8,852 nucleotides of DNA from contig URNE01000069.1 of assembly GCA_900549045.1 (NCBI GenBank), forward strand, positions 1 through 8,852, given 5' to 3'. This document shows positions 1 through 6,088 of the stretch, piece after piece; within the stretch, counting starts at the first letter, position 1, and each line of letters starts with the position of its first letter. The position numbers and the translations under genes are program-made. Source of the DNA: an uncultured bacterium (lineage in GTDB: Bacteria > Verrucomicrobiota > Lentisphaeria > Victivallales > UBA1829). The notes beneath the pieces were generated by a model. The model was not told where the DNA came from. It did no database searches and saw nothing but the letters and a program-made list of their open reading frames with translations.

Positions 1-22
1 AATAACTTCAACAAACAAAAAC

Positions 23-42
23 TCGGACGGTTCACCGTCTGA
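23..42 (+). promoter_or_regulatory. Leader hairpin just upstream of the dehydrogenase ribosome binding site
   Basis: The arms GGACGG-side (23-30) and CCGTC-side (35-42) pair over about eight positions, including one G-T wobble, around a TTCA loop (31-34). A purine-rich Shine-Dalgarno stretch, GGAAAGG (45-51), follows directly, then the ATG at 60. No T-run follows the stem, so it is not an intrinsic terminator. It could shape translation of the dehydrogenase or be a processed end of an upstream message. The function is unproven and the upstream gene lies outside the window. Confidence 0.3.
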
Positions 43-59
43 AAGGAAAGGTTCAGAAA

Positions 60-1169
60 ATGTCGAAAGTTTACAAGATTGCGACTCTTCCGGGCGACGG
101 AACGGGTCCCGAAGTCGTGGCGGAAGGCGTCAAGGTCCTTCAGGCCGTTTCCAAAAAGTACGGATTTGAAATGACTTTCACCAACTTCGAGTGGGGCGGT
201 GAAAACTATCTCAAGACCGGCGTGGTTCTTCCCGACGACGCAATCGACCGGCTGAAGAAGTTCGATGCGGTTTTCCTCGGCGCAATCGGAACGCCCAAAG
301 TCGCTCCCGGAATCCTCGAGAAGGGCATTCTCCTCAAGCTCCGTTTCGCTCTCGACCAGTACATCAATCTGCGTCCTGTCAAGCTCTATCCCGGCGTCGT
401 TTCTCCTCTCGCCAACAAGGGACCCGAAGACATCGACTATGTCGTCGTCCGCGAGAACTCCGGCGACGTCTACACCGGTATGGGCGGCGTTTCCATGAAG
501 GGAACCAAGGATGAAGTCGCGATTCAGGAAATGGTCTACAACCGCTTCCAGGTCGACCGCTGCCTGAAGTTCGCTTTCGAACTCGCCGCGAAGCGTCACA
601 CGAAAGAGAATCCGTGGCGCGGACTTTCCGAAGAGGACAAGAAGGCCGGCTACACCTCCCAGCTCACTCTCTGCGGAAAGACAAACGTTCTGACCTACTG
701 CTTCGACCTCTGGGAACGCGCGTTCCATGAAATGGCAAAGAATTACCCGACCGTCAAGCTCAACTACTGCCACGTTGACGCCACATGCATGTGGATGGTC
801 AAGAACCCGGAGTGGTTCGACGTCATCGTCACCTCCAACATGTTCGGCGACATCATCACCGACCTTGCCGCCATGACCTCCGGCGGAATGGGCATCTCCG
901 CGGGCGGAAACCTCAACCCCGAGGGCGTCAGCATGTTTGAGCCGATCGGCGGATCCGCTCCGAAGTATACCGGTCTCGGCGTGATCAACCCCTGCGCGGC
1001 AATTCTTTCCGCCGCCATGATGCTGGAATACCTCGGCGAACACGAGGCTTCCAGGGACATCGAGAAGGCGGTTGCCTACATTACCGAACACAAGCTCAAA
1101 TCGCTCTCCGCGGGCAAAATGGGCTACTCCACCAGCGAAGTCGGCGACCTCGTCGTCGCCAACCTCTGA
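60..1169 (+). CDS. Isocitrate/isopropylmalate dehydrogenase family protein (probably 3-isopropylmalate dehydrogenase)
   Basis: This is a 369-residue cytosolic beta-decarboxylating dehydrogenase that oxidises a 2-hydroxy acid and decarboxylates it using NAD(P) and a divalent metal. The N-terminal LPGDGTGPEV (10-19) is the family signature. Substrate-binding arginines are visible at R95, R105 (in NLRPVK) and R131 (in REN). Likely catalytic residues are Y138 and K207, and metal ligands are D240 (in HVDA), D264 and D268 (in MFGDIITDLA). The DQYINLRPVKLYPG stretch (99-112) resembles tartrate/D-malate dehydrogenase and a LeuB subgroup more than enterobacterial LeuB. K302-Y303 after GGSAP match the Lys-Tyr pair that binds the NADP 2'-phosphate in isocitrate dehydrogenase, where NAD-dependent LeuB has Asp. 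A roughly 20-residue insertion (about 180-201) precedes the catalytic lysine. The start is supported by GGAAAGG at 45-51, eight bases upstream. Family certain; substrate (isopropylmalate, isocitrate or tartrate) not resolved, so no symbol is given. Confidence 0.9.
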   Translation: MSKVYKIATLPGDGTGPEVVAEGVKVLQAVSKKYGFEMTFTNFEWGGENYLKTGVVLPDDAIDRLKKFDAVFLGAIGTPKVAPGILEKGILLKLRFALDQYINLRPVKLYPGVVSPLANKGPEDIDYVVVRENSGDVYTGMGGVSMKGTKDEVAIQEMVYNRFQVDRCLKFAFELAAKRHTKENPWRGLSEEDKKAGYTSQLTLCGKTNVLTYCFDLWERAFHEMAKNYPTVKLNYCHVDATCMWMVKNPEWFDVIVTSNMFGDIITDLAAMTSGGMGISAGGNLNPEGVSMFEPIGGSAPKYTGLGVINPCAAILSAAMMLEYLGEHEASRDIEKAVAYITEHKLKSLSAGKMGYSTSEVGDLVVANL

Positions 1170-1181
1170 CCGGTTTTTCTC

Positions 1182-1210
1182 ACTTCCGGGAACCCTGCGT
1201 TCCCGGAAGT
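1182..1210 (+). terminator. Perfect 12-bp inverted repeat after the dehydrogenase gene; candidate terminator lacking a U-tract
   Basis: The arms ACTTCCGGGAAC (1182-1193) and GTTCCCGGAAGT (1199-1210) are exact reverse complements around a five-base loop, CCTGC. The repeat begins 12 bases after the stop codon at 1167-1169, which is where a terminator belongs. The bases after the stem (CCAAATCG) contain no T-run, so it is not a standard intrinsic terminator. A T-run does lie just before the stem (1173-1177). It may act as an mRNA 3'-end stabiliser, a pause site, or a terminator that needs little U-tract. Confidence 0.5.
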
Positions 1211-1237
1211 CCAAATCGACTAAACCTGCCAGCTCGA

Positions 1238-1265
1238 TTGACAGGTTCAGTCGCTTCGGCATGAA
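1238..1265 (+). promoter_or_regulatory. Possible sigma70-type promoter for the RNase III gene
   Basis: A perfect -35 hexamer TTGACA lies at 1238-1243 in the 135-base gap ahead of the RNase III gene. The best -10 at normal spacing (16 bases) is CATGAA at 1260-1265, which matches consensus at only three of six positions. The start codon would be about 30 bases beyond the expected transcript start. The -35 box overlaps the right arm of a weak repeat (AACCTG 1223-1228 with CAGGTT 1242-1247). The assignment is tentative because of the poor -10. Confidence 0.35.
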
Positions 1266-1304
1266 AAGCCCTCTTGCCAAACCCTGTCCACGAAAGAGTG
1301 CGCC

Positions 1305-2018
1305 ATGTACGATTTTCAGAAAGCCCAGCGGCTGATCGGCTACACCTTCAACAATCCGGACCTCCTCAGAGAGGCGCTGATGCACCGCTCGTTCGCCACC
1401 GAACACAACATCAAATATGACAATCAGAGACTGGAATTTCTCGGCGACGCCGTGCTCCAGATCATTTTGACCGAATACCTTTTCAAACGTTATCCGGAGC
1501 TTGCGGAAGGCGATTTGACGAAAATCCGTTCCGCGCTCGCCAACCAAAGCGCACTTGCACAGCTCGCCCTCCGTCTTGATCTCGGCAATGCGCTGATGCT
1601 CGGACACGGCGAACAGGAGACGGGCGGCCGAACGCGCGAATCCACGCTCTCCGACACGATGGAGGCGGTTCTCGGGGCGATCATGCTCGATTCCGGCCTG
1701 GAAACCGCGCGTCAGTTTTATCTCAAGCTCCTTGCGGAAACCGTTCCGGAGCCTGCGCGGATGCTGCGGGATCTGAACCCGAAGGGCCTGCTCCAGGAGT
1801 TCACCCAGAGCAGATTCGGCTGTCAGCCCGAATATCGTCTTCTTTCTGTTTCGGGACCCGACCACAGCCCCGTTTTCCGCGTGGAAGTCTGCGTGCAGGG
1901 AGAGGTCGTTACAACAGCGTCCGCGAACAAGCGCAAGACCGCCGAGGGACTCGCCGCCCACGACGCCCTCAACATTCTCCACGAGCGGGAAAAAGAGAAA
2001 GAATCCGCAGCCCGTTGA
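1305..2018 (+). CDS. rnc: Ribonuclease III
   Basis: This 237-residue protein has normal length for bacterial RNase III, the double-strand-specific endonuclease that matures rRNA and cuts structured mRNAs in the cytoplasm. The nuclease domain covers about 1-145 and carries the signature RLEFLGDAV (42-50). By alignment to the E. coli enzyme, acidic metal ligands are E44, D48, E68, D117 and E120. The position equivalent to E. coli E38 is glutamine (Q41) instead of glutamate; this residue is outside the strictly essential set. A double-stranded-RNA-binding domain covers about 156-226 and includes the NKRKTAEGLAAHDAL helix. The start is preceded by a weak purine stretch (1293-1298). The gene stands alone, between the dehydrogenase and the lacI-type promoter, and its 3' end has no clear terminator hairpin. 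Confidence 0.97.
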   Translation: MYDFQKAQRLIGYTFNNPDLLREALMHRSFATEHNIKYDNQRLEFLGDAVLQIILTEYLFKRYPELAEGDLTKIRSALANQSALAQLALRLDLGNALMLGHGEQETGGRTRESTLSDTMEAVLGAIMLDSGLETARQFYLKLLAETVPEPARMLRDLNPKGLLQEFTQSRFGCQPEYRLLSVSGPDHSPVFRVEVCVQGEVVTTASANKRKTAEGLAAHDALNILHEREKEKESAAR

Positions 2019-2038
2019 ATTTTATTTCATGACAAAAT

Positions 2039-2066
2039 TTGACATTTGCTGAAACGGAACTATATT
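2039..2066 (+). promoter_or_regulatory. Strong sigma70-type promoter of the LacI-family regulator gene
   Basis: A perfect -35 hexamer TTGACA (2039-2044) is followed, after 16 bases, by TATATT (2061-2066), which matches the -10 consensus at five of six positions. Transcription would start near 2073, about 38 bases before the GTG start of the regulator. The candidate operator at 2078-2089 would then lie at about +6 to +17, a position where a bound repressor blocks initiation or early elongation. This is the best promoter match in the window. Confidence 0.7.
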
Positions 2067-2077
2067 AAAGACGGCAG

Positions 2078-2089
2078 TCAATCGTTAGA
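2078..2089 (+). promoter_or_regulatory. Candidate LacI-family operator, site 1 (autoregulatory)
   Basis: TCAATCGTTAGA is a CG-centred imperfect palindrome with four of six base pairs complementary. It sits just downstream of the regulator's promoter. With its flanks (GTCAATCGTTAGAGCA, 2077-2092) it matches the sequence at 3095-3110 at 14 of 16 positions. LacI-family proteins usually bind CG-centred palindromes and insert a hinge leucine at the central CG step. The regulator encoded at 2111 keeps such a leucine (L57). The binding partner is inferred from location. Confidence 0.55.
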
Positions 2090-2110
2090 GCATTTTATCC
2101 GGAGCGGGGC

Positions 2111-3076
2111 GTGAAACCGACGTTAAAAGATGTGGCGAAACTTGCCGGAGTGAACTTTACTCTGGTGTCAAAGTATCTGAATCACAGTTCGCAGGCGCGT
2201 ATGACGCCGGAGACGCGGGCGCGCATAGATTCCGCCATCAAGGAACTGAACTACCGCCCTTCCGCTTCCGCTCGCACGCTCCGCTGCGGAAAGAGCCGCA
2301 CGGTCGGACTTGTCTGCGGCGATCTGACGAATGCCTACAGCGCACATTTCGCGAATCTGATTCTGAATTTTCTGCGCGGACGCGGCTATCAGCTTCTTAT
2401 CGCCGTGCGCGGACCGGAGGCCGGCCGCGCCGCTCTGGATTTTCTCACCGACCGCGATGTGGACGGACTTGTTCTTTCCGGAGCCGACCTCCCCGAAGCC
2501 TACTTCCCGAAGCTTCCGACCGCGGTCTATGACACTTCCGTGAACCGCGGCTCGGTGATGAATCCAGACCTCGGGCGCTCCCTCGACGCCGCACTTTCCG
2601 GAGTCGACGGACGGATCGCCGGACTTTTCTTCCGCAATTCCGCCTGGAGCGGCGCGTTCCAGCTCGCGGCGCACCGGCGCGGTCTCGAAGCGATGGCGCG
2701 TATCCTGCCGTTTGATCTGGAAGCGCGCCTGAAAGAACTCCGCAAAGTCTGCGCAGAGAAGCCGGACTGGATTCTCACCAGCGGCTGGCAGACCCTCGTC
2801 ATGCTTCAGGATCTGCTCGGCGACGAGTTCCCCGGGTATCGTCCGCATCTGCTTGTTCATGCAAACTGCCGCGGACCTTTCATGAATGCGCCGGAGATCG
2901 CGGGCGTGATTCACTCGAACACCGGCGACATGGTCCGGGAGCTCTGTTCCATGCTTCTCAACCAGATTGAAAACAGCGGCGCCGTGCTCGGGAACCGTCT
3001 CTTCCCGACCGTGTTCCGCCCCGCCGGCTCCCCGGAGTTTGAAGCCTTGAAAACAAGACATTTCCAGCTTACGTGA
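2111..3076 (+). CDS. LacI-family transcriptional regulator
   Basis: This 321-residue protein has a typical LacI/PurR layout. Residues 1-48 form the DNA-binding helix-turn-helix (TLKDVAKLAGVNFTLVSKYL at 4-23), and 49-61 the hinge helix (RPSASARTLRCGK) with the conserved L57. From about 65 (TVGLVCGDLTNAYS) runs a periplasmic-binding-protein-like effector domain, slightly shorter than in most relatives. The recognition helix reads NFTLVSK where the family usually has SxATVSR, so its operator preference should be unusual. The gene begins with GTG, six bases after a GGAG box (2101-2104). It has its own strong promoter with an operator-like site. The gene 67 bases downstream has the same site before it. 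It probably represses itself and the iron-sulfur cluster that follows. The effector, usually a sugar or small metabolite in this family, cannot be told. Confidence 0.93.
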   Translation: MKPTLKDVAKLAGVNFTLVSKYLNHSSQARMTPETRARIDSAIKELNYRPSASARTLRCGKSRTVGLVCGDLTNAYSAHFANLILNFLRGRGYQLLIAVRGPEAGRAALDFLTDRDVDGLVLSGADLPEAYFPKLPTAVYDTSVNRGSVMNPDLGRSLDAALSGVDGRIAGLFFRNSAWSGAFQLAAHRRGLEAMARILPFDLEARLKELRKVCAEKPDWILTSGWQTLVMLQDLLGDEFPGYRPHLLVHANCRGPFMNAPEIAGVIHSNTGDMVRELCSMLLNQIENSGAVLGNRLFPTVFRPAGSPEFEALKTRHFQLT

Positions 3077-3095
3077 AAATTTTTGAATTGCATGG

Positions 3096-3107
3096 TCAAA
3101 CGATAGA
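3096..3107 (+). promoter_or_regulatory. Candidate LacI-family operator, site 2 (iron-sulfur gene cluster)
   Basis: TCAAACGATAGA has the same CG-centred design as the site at 2078-2089. The flanked 16-mer differs at only two positions, and the central six bases (AACGAT) are the exact reverse complement of those in site 1 (ATCGTT). Similarity continues past the site: both copies run on into GCA and then a TTTTAT stretch. A weak promoter, TGGTCA (3093-3098) plus TATGCT (3116-3121) with 17-base spacing, would have its -35 and spacer covered by the operator. Without that promoter, the site could act as a roadblock or a looping partner for site 1. Confidence 0.5.
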
Positions 3108-3128
3108 GCAGTTTTTATGCTTTACAAC

Positions 3129-3134
3129 AGGAGG
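3129..3134 (+). promoter_or_regulatory. Shine-Dalgarno box that sets the start of the first QueG-like gene
   Basis: A perfect AGGAGG lies nine bases before the ATG at 3144. The frame is also open from an earlier ATG at 3117, but that ATG has only a T-rich stretch before it. The nine extra residues (MLYNRRKSR) have no counterpart in the two neighbouring paralogs, which begin right at the equivalent helix. The start at 3144 is therefore preferred. Confidence 0.8.
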
Positions 3135-3143
3135 AAAAGCAGG

Positions 3144-4214
3144 ATGCTGACAAGTGAAATGGTGAAAGCGGCGGCGCTTGCCGCCGGAGCCGACGTCTGC
3201 GGAATCGGCGACATGGCGCGTTTTGAGGGTGCGCCTCCGGAGATGGATCCGCGGTACATTTTTCCGGAAGCGACCCGGGTGATCGGCATGGTCTTCCGCA
3301 TTCCGCGCGGAGTGCAGCGCGGGATCGAAGAGGGAACTCAGTTCTACCAGTACCCTTCGATGGCGTACGGCGGAATCAATGAAATTTTTGCGCCCGCCGT
3401 CCTCTACCATGTCGGGAAGCTGATCGAGGACCACGGCTACGAAGCGGCGGTTTACCGCAACACCGGAGCGCGCGGATGCGTTTCGGATATGGACGCCTCG
3501 CCCGGCAACACGCTTTCGCCGGAAGAGCAGATTAATGTCATGAACCAGGAGAAGAACAAGACGGCGCATCACCGTTCGGTGCAGTTCACCCGCGCCGTGA
3601 GTCCGGAGCAGATGCCGCCGGATCTCCAGTTCCATTTCCGTCTTGCGGCGGTTGCCTGCGGACTCGGCGAGATGGGCTGGAGCAAAATGTTCCTGACTCC
3701 GCAGTTCGGTCCCCTTCAGCGCGTGGCGTTCATCTTCACGGATGCTCCGCTCGAACCCGATCCGATGTATTCGGGTCCCGCGCTCTGTCGCCGCTGCATG
3801 GCGTGCGTCCGCGAGTGCCCGGGAGGCTGCCTCAGCGCAAAAGAGAGCGTCAAGGTCAATCTCGGCGGAAAGATCTGCGAATGGGGCAAGCTCGACGAGT
3901 GGAAGTGTTACGCCTTTTACACGCACGGCGGACGCCACTACAACCCGTTCGTTCCGAAAGCCGTCTGGGACAGGAATGAGAACGGCGATCTGAATCTGCT
4001 CGAAGGCAAATGCGCCGCGAATGAATCGGAGATTATGAAGGTCTACACCGCGCTCGAAAAATATTTCCCGACCTGGGTCGGCTACAATATGGCGAAGTGT
4101 GGCGGCTGTATCCGCGCGTGCGTCAGCATGCTTGAAAAGAAGGGCGGCTGCATGAACGGACGCTTTGAAAAACCGTTGCGCCGCACCGGCAAAGCCTGGA
4201 AAATGGACCGCTGA
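3144..4214 (+). CDS. QueG-like (COG1600-type) double [4Fe-4S] protein, paralog 1
   Basis: This 356-residue soluble protein is related to epoxyqueuosine reductase QueG and other COG1600 redox proteins. The N-terminal half has the family pattern: a start helix, AGADVCGIGDM (14-24), a DP-then-FPEATRVIGMVF strand (35-51), and GLGEMGW (173-179) leading into LTPQFGPLQRVAFIFTDAPLEPD (184-206). Cluster one is C215, C218, C221 and C225 followed by P226, with an extra C229. Cluster two fits C255 (in EWKC) plus C319-x2-C322-x3-C326, the same arrangement as QueG. The Asp expected in QueG's short V-D-T/S-G-P segment appears as Asn (R105-N-T-G), and about 60 unaligned residues follow, so queuosine reduction is doubtful. 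No membrane segment is seen. It is the first gene of a four-gene run behind a LacI-type operator. A corrinoid- or electron-transfer role is possible; its substrate is unknown. Confidence 0.8.
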   Translation: MLTSEMVKAAALAAGADVCGIGDMARFEGAPPEMDPRYIFPEATRVIGMVFRIPRGVQRGIEEGTQFYQYPSMAYGGINEIFAPAVLYHVGKLIEDHGYEAAVYRNTGARGCVSDMDASPGNTLSPEEQINVMNQEKNKTAHHRSVQFTRAVSPEQMPPDLQFHFRLAAVACGLGEMGWSKMFLTPQFGPLQRVAFIFTDAPLEPDPMYSGPALCRRCMACVRECPGGCLSAKESVKVNLGGKICEWGKLDEWKCYAFYTHGGRHYNPFVPKAVWDRNENGDLNLLEGKCAANESEIMKVYTALEKYFPTWVGYNMAKCGGCIRACVSMLEKKGGCMNGRFEKPLRRTGKAWKMDR

Positions 4215-4225
4215 GGAGAACATTT

Positions 4226-5131
4226 ATGCTGAATGCAAAAATCATCAAGGAAAAGGCTCTTGAATACGGCGCGTCGCTGGTCGGAATCGGCGACATTGCG
4301 CATTTTGCGGGGACGGATCCTCAGAGGGACCCGAAGATGATCCTTCCCTGCGCGACCTGTGTCATCGGGTTCGCTTTTCGTGTTCCGCGTGCGCTCTACC
4401 GCACGATGAACGACCGTTCCCAGTACAACAACTACACGCAGATCGGTGTGAAATTCATCGACGAGGATCTTTCCGAAATCTTCCTTCTGAAGATGGGCGC
4501 GCTGATTGAAAACGAAGGCTACGATGCGTGTCTCCAGCGCAATATTTCAAACTTGCGCATCAAGGGCGACCACTCCACCAATCCGGAGCTTGTGGACACC
4601 TACGAACTCGTTCATGCGGAAGCCGTGGCGCCGGGGAAGCCGGCTCCGGACATCATCATGGATTTCAACCAGGCGGCGCAGATCTGCGGGCTTGGCGCGG
4701 CCGGCGAATCGGGGCACGTCATCGTTCCGGGGCTCGGTCCGTTCGTTCGCCTCGTCTTCATCGTCACCGATGCTCCGCTGGAGTGCGACGAACCCTTCCG
4801 CGGAACGCTTTGCGACCGTTGCGGCGACTGCATCAGGGCGTGTCCCGGACATGCCGTTTCCGAACACGGCACGGATACCTGGCAGTGCGCGGTTTACTAT
4901 CGCGGCGCCCACAAATCCAATCCGTTCATGACGGATGAATATCTGAAGGACGAGCCCGACCGCGACGCCATTCTGGACGGCGTGAAACGGTTTGACCGCG
5001 AATCCGCGCGCGCGATCTATCCGAAGCTCGATTTTCTGCCCAGCCGCCCGACCGGATACGTGGCGTGTCTCTGCGGCAAGGCCTGCGATACCGCGTGTTA
5101 TAAACATCTGAAGGAGAAAAATCTCTTATGA
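4226..5131 (+). CDS. QueG-like (COG1600-type) iron-sulfur protein, paralog 2
   Basis: This 301-residue protein is a divergent homolog of its neighbour. It shares YGASLVGIGDI (14-24), DP plus LPCATCVIGFAFRVPR (35-55), ICGLGAAGESG (153-163), GPFVRLVFIVTDAPLECD (171-188) and a WQCAVYY block (219-225) before NPFM. Cluster one is C196-x2-C199-x2-C202-x3-C206 followed by P207. The C-terminal motif is C281-x-C283-x3-C287-x3-C291, not the CxxCxxxC of QueG and paralog 1. With C221 this could still hold a second [4Fe-4S] cluster. It lacks the long middle insertion of paralog 1. A Shine-Dalgarno stretch overlaps the end of the upstream gene, 11 bases away. Its stop overlaps the next start by four bases (ATGA at 5128-5131), which implies translational coupling. 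Function unknown; cytoplasmic redox protein likely. Confidence 0.78.
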   Translation: MLNAKIIKEKALEYGASLVGIGDIAHFAGTDPQRDPKMILPCATCVIGFAFRVPRALYRTMNDRSQYNNYTQIGVKFIDEDLSEIFLLKMGALIENEGYDACLQRNISNLRIKGDHSTNPELVDTYELVHAEAVAPGKPAPDIIMDFNQAAQICGLGAAGESGHVIVPGLGPFVRLVFIVTDAPLECDEPFRGTLCDRCGDCIRACPGHAVSEHGTDTWQCAVYYRGAHKSNPFMTDEYLKDEPDRDAILDGVKRFDRESARAIYPKLDFLPSRPTGYVACLCGKACDTACYKHLKEKNLL

Positions 5132-6069
5132 AAACGCTCAAGGAACAGATTGCTGGCATCATGAAAGCCGAGGGCGCCGATCTCGTCCGTTTCGGCAATA
5201 TCGAACGCTTCCGCGACCGCACCGCGCTCAAGCTCATGCCGGAGGTCCGCACAGTCGTCTGCGCGGCGTTCCGCCAGCTGCGCGGTTCCCGGCGCGGAAT
5301 CGAGGAGGGTTCCACCTACTATCAGTATACCACGACAGCCGTCGAAACGCTGGAGGAAGTCGTCATGCCCGCCGCTCTTCTGCGCGGGTGCTGCGTGCTT
5401 GAGGAAAACGGTTTTGAGGCGCTCCCTCAAAAGCGCAGCCAGCTCATCATGCAGACGGAAAACGACACGAACCCCGAAGTCGACTACACGGAGATCTACC
5501 GCGGGAAAACCGCCGAAAACCAGCTTGATTTCGAGCTCTGCGCAGTAGATTGCGGACTCGGCGAAAAAGGTCTTTCCGGTTCCATCCTGACCGACGACTT
5601 CGGTCCGTTCATCCGCTGGTGTTTCATCCTGACCGACGCCGTAATTGAGCCGGACCCGGTGATTGAATCGCATCTCTGCGACCGTTGCGGCGAGTGCGTC
5701 AAGGCCTGTCCCGGACATGCCATTTCGGAGGACGGCGTCCTGAACCGCTGGCAGTGCGCGGCCTACTACATGGGGGCGAACCGCAGCAAGAATCCCTTCA
5801 TGCCGCCTGACGCCTTCGCGAATGATCCGGACCGTCTTGCGATTATCGCGGGCGAGGCGCAGCTCACGCCCGAGCGGGCGCGGGAGGTGATCGACCAGAT
5901 TCATTTTTACCCGCCGATCAAACACGCCTATCCCGCGAGCATCTGCGGACGCGCCTGCGATACCGCATGCTATATTCACCTGGAGGCGAAAAACGCGCTG
6001 AAACGCAAATTCACCTCCCCGTTCCGCAAGCGTCCGGAGTGGAAACTCCCGAACGATGATCTGAAGTAA
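5128..6069 (+). CDS. QueG-like (COG1600-type) iron-sulfur protein, paralog 3
   Basis: This 313-residue protein is closest to paralog 2. The two share EGADLVRFGNI (15-25 here), DCGLGEKGLSGS (141-152), FGPFIRWCFILTDAVIEPD (158-176), CDRCGECVKACPGHAIS (184-200), a WQCAAYY block (208-214) and KNPFM. Cluster one is C184, C187, C190 and C194 followed by P195. The C-terminal motif is C273-x3-C277-x3-C281 in CGRACDTACYIHLE, matching paralog 2 and unlike standard QueG. C210 is the probable fourth ligand. Compared with the other two, the DP-containing strand after residue 30 is shortened (ALKLMPEVRTVVCAAF). A basic tail follows residue 291. It overlaps the previous gene by four bases and has AAGGAG at 5111-5116, 11 bases before its start. 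A partner role beside paralog 2, such as subunits of one enzyme or successive steps, is inferred from coupling and similarity. Confidence 0.78.
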   Translation: MKTLKEQIAGIMKAEGADLVRFGNIERFRDRTALKLMPEVRTVVCAAFRQLRGSRRGIEEGSTYYQYTTTAVETLEEVVMPAALLRGCCVLEENGFEALPQKRSQLIMQTENDTNPEVDYTEIYRGKTAENQLDFELCAVDCGLGEKGLSGSILTDDFGPFIRWCFILTDAVIEPDPVIESHLCDRCGECVKACPGHAISEDGVLNRWQCAAYYMGANRSKNPFMPPDAFANDPDRLAIIAGEAQLTPERAREVIDQIHFYPPIKHAYPASICGRACDTACYIHLEAKNALKRKFTSPFRKRPEWKLPNDDLK

Positions 6070-6088
6070 AAATGAAAAGGAGTCGGTC

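Noticed and set aside
1072..1335. Plus-strand frame bridging the dehydrogenase end and the RNase III start
   Set aside because: Ser/Arg/Lys-rich translation across a hairpin and two genes, with no motif or ribosome binding site; an out-of-frame artefact.
2168..3061. Minus-strand open frame (297 codons) opposite the LacI-family gene
   Set aside because: Compositional shadow of the regulator gene, without any domain signature.
3117..3143. Upstream ATG extending QueG-like paralog 1 by nine residues
   Set aside because: No Shine-Dalgarno before 3117, while a perfect AGGAGG precedes 3144 and the paralogs align from that start.
3077..3143. Cobalamin or other riboswitch ahead of the possible corrinoid-linked genes
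   Set aside because: The gap is only 67 bases and contains no recognisable B12-box or structured aptamer; the operator-like palindrome explains the conserved part.
3096..4223. Long minus-strand open frame (375 codons) opposite QueG-like paralog 1
   Set aside because: It is codon-aligned with the sense gene. Its openness simply reflects avoidance of TTA, CTA and TCA codons in a GC-rich gene. The protein is rich in Arg, His and Ala with no recognisable motif, whereas the sense frame has family motifs and a good ribosome binding site.
3144..6069. Annotating the three iron-sulfur genes as queG
   Set aside because: They show family-level motifs only. Two have a nonstandard second-cluster motif, the expected Asp segment is not seen, and no queuosine genes are adjacent.
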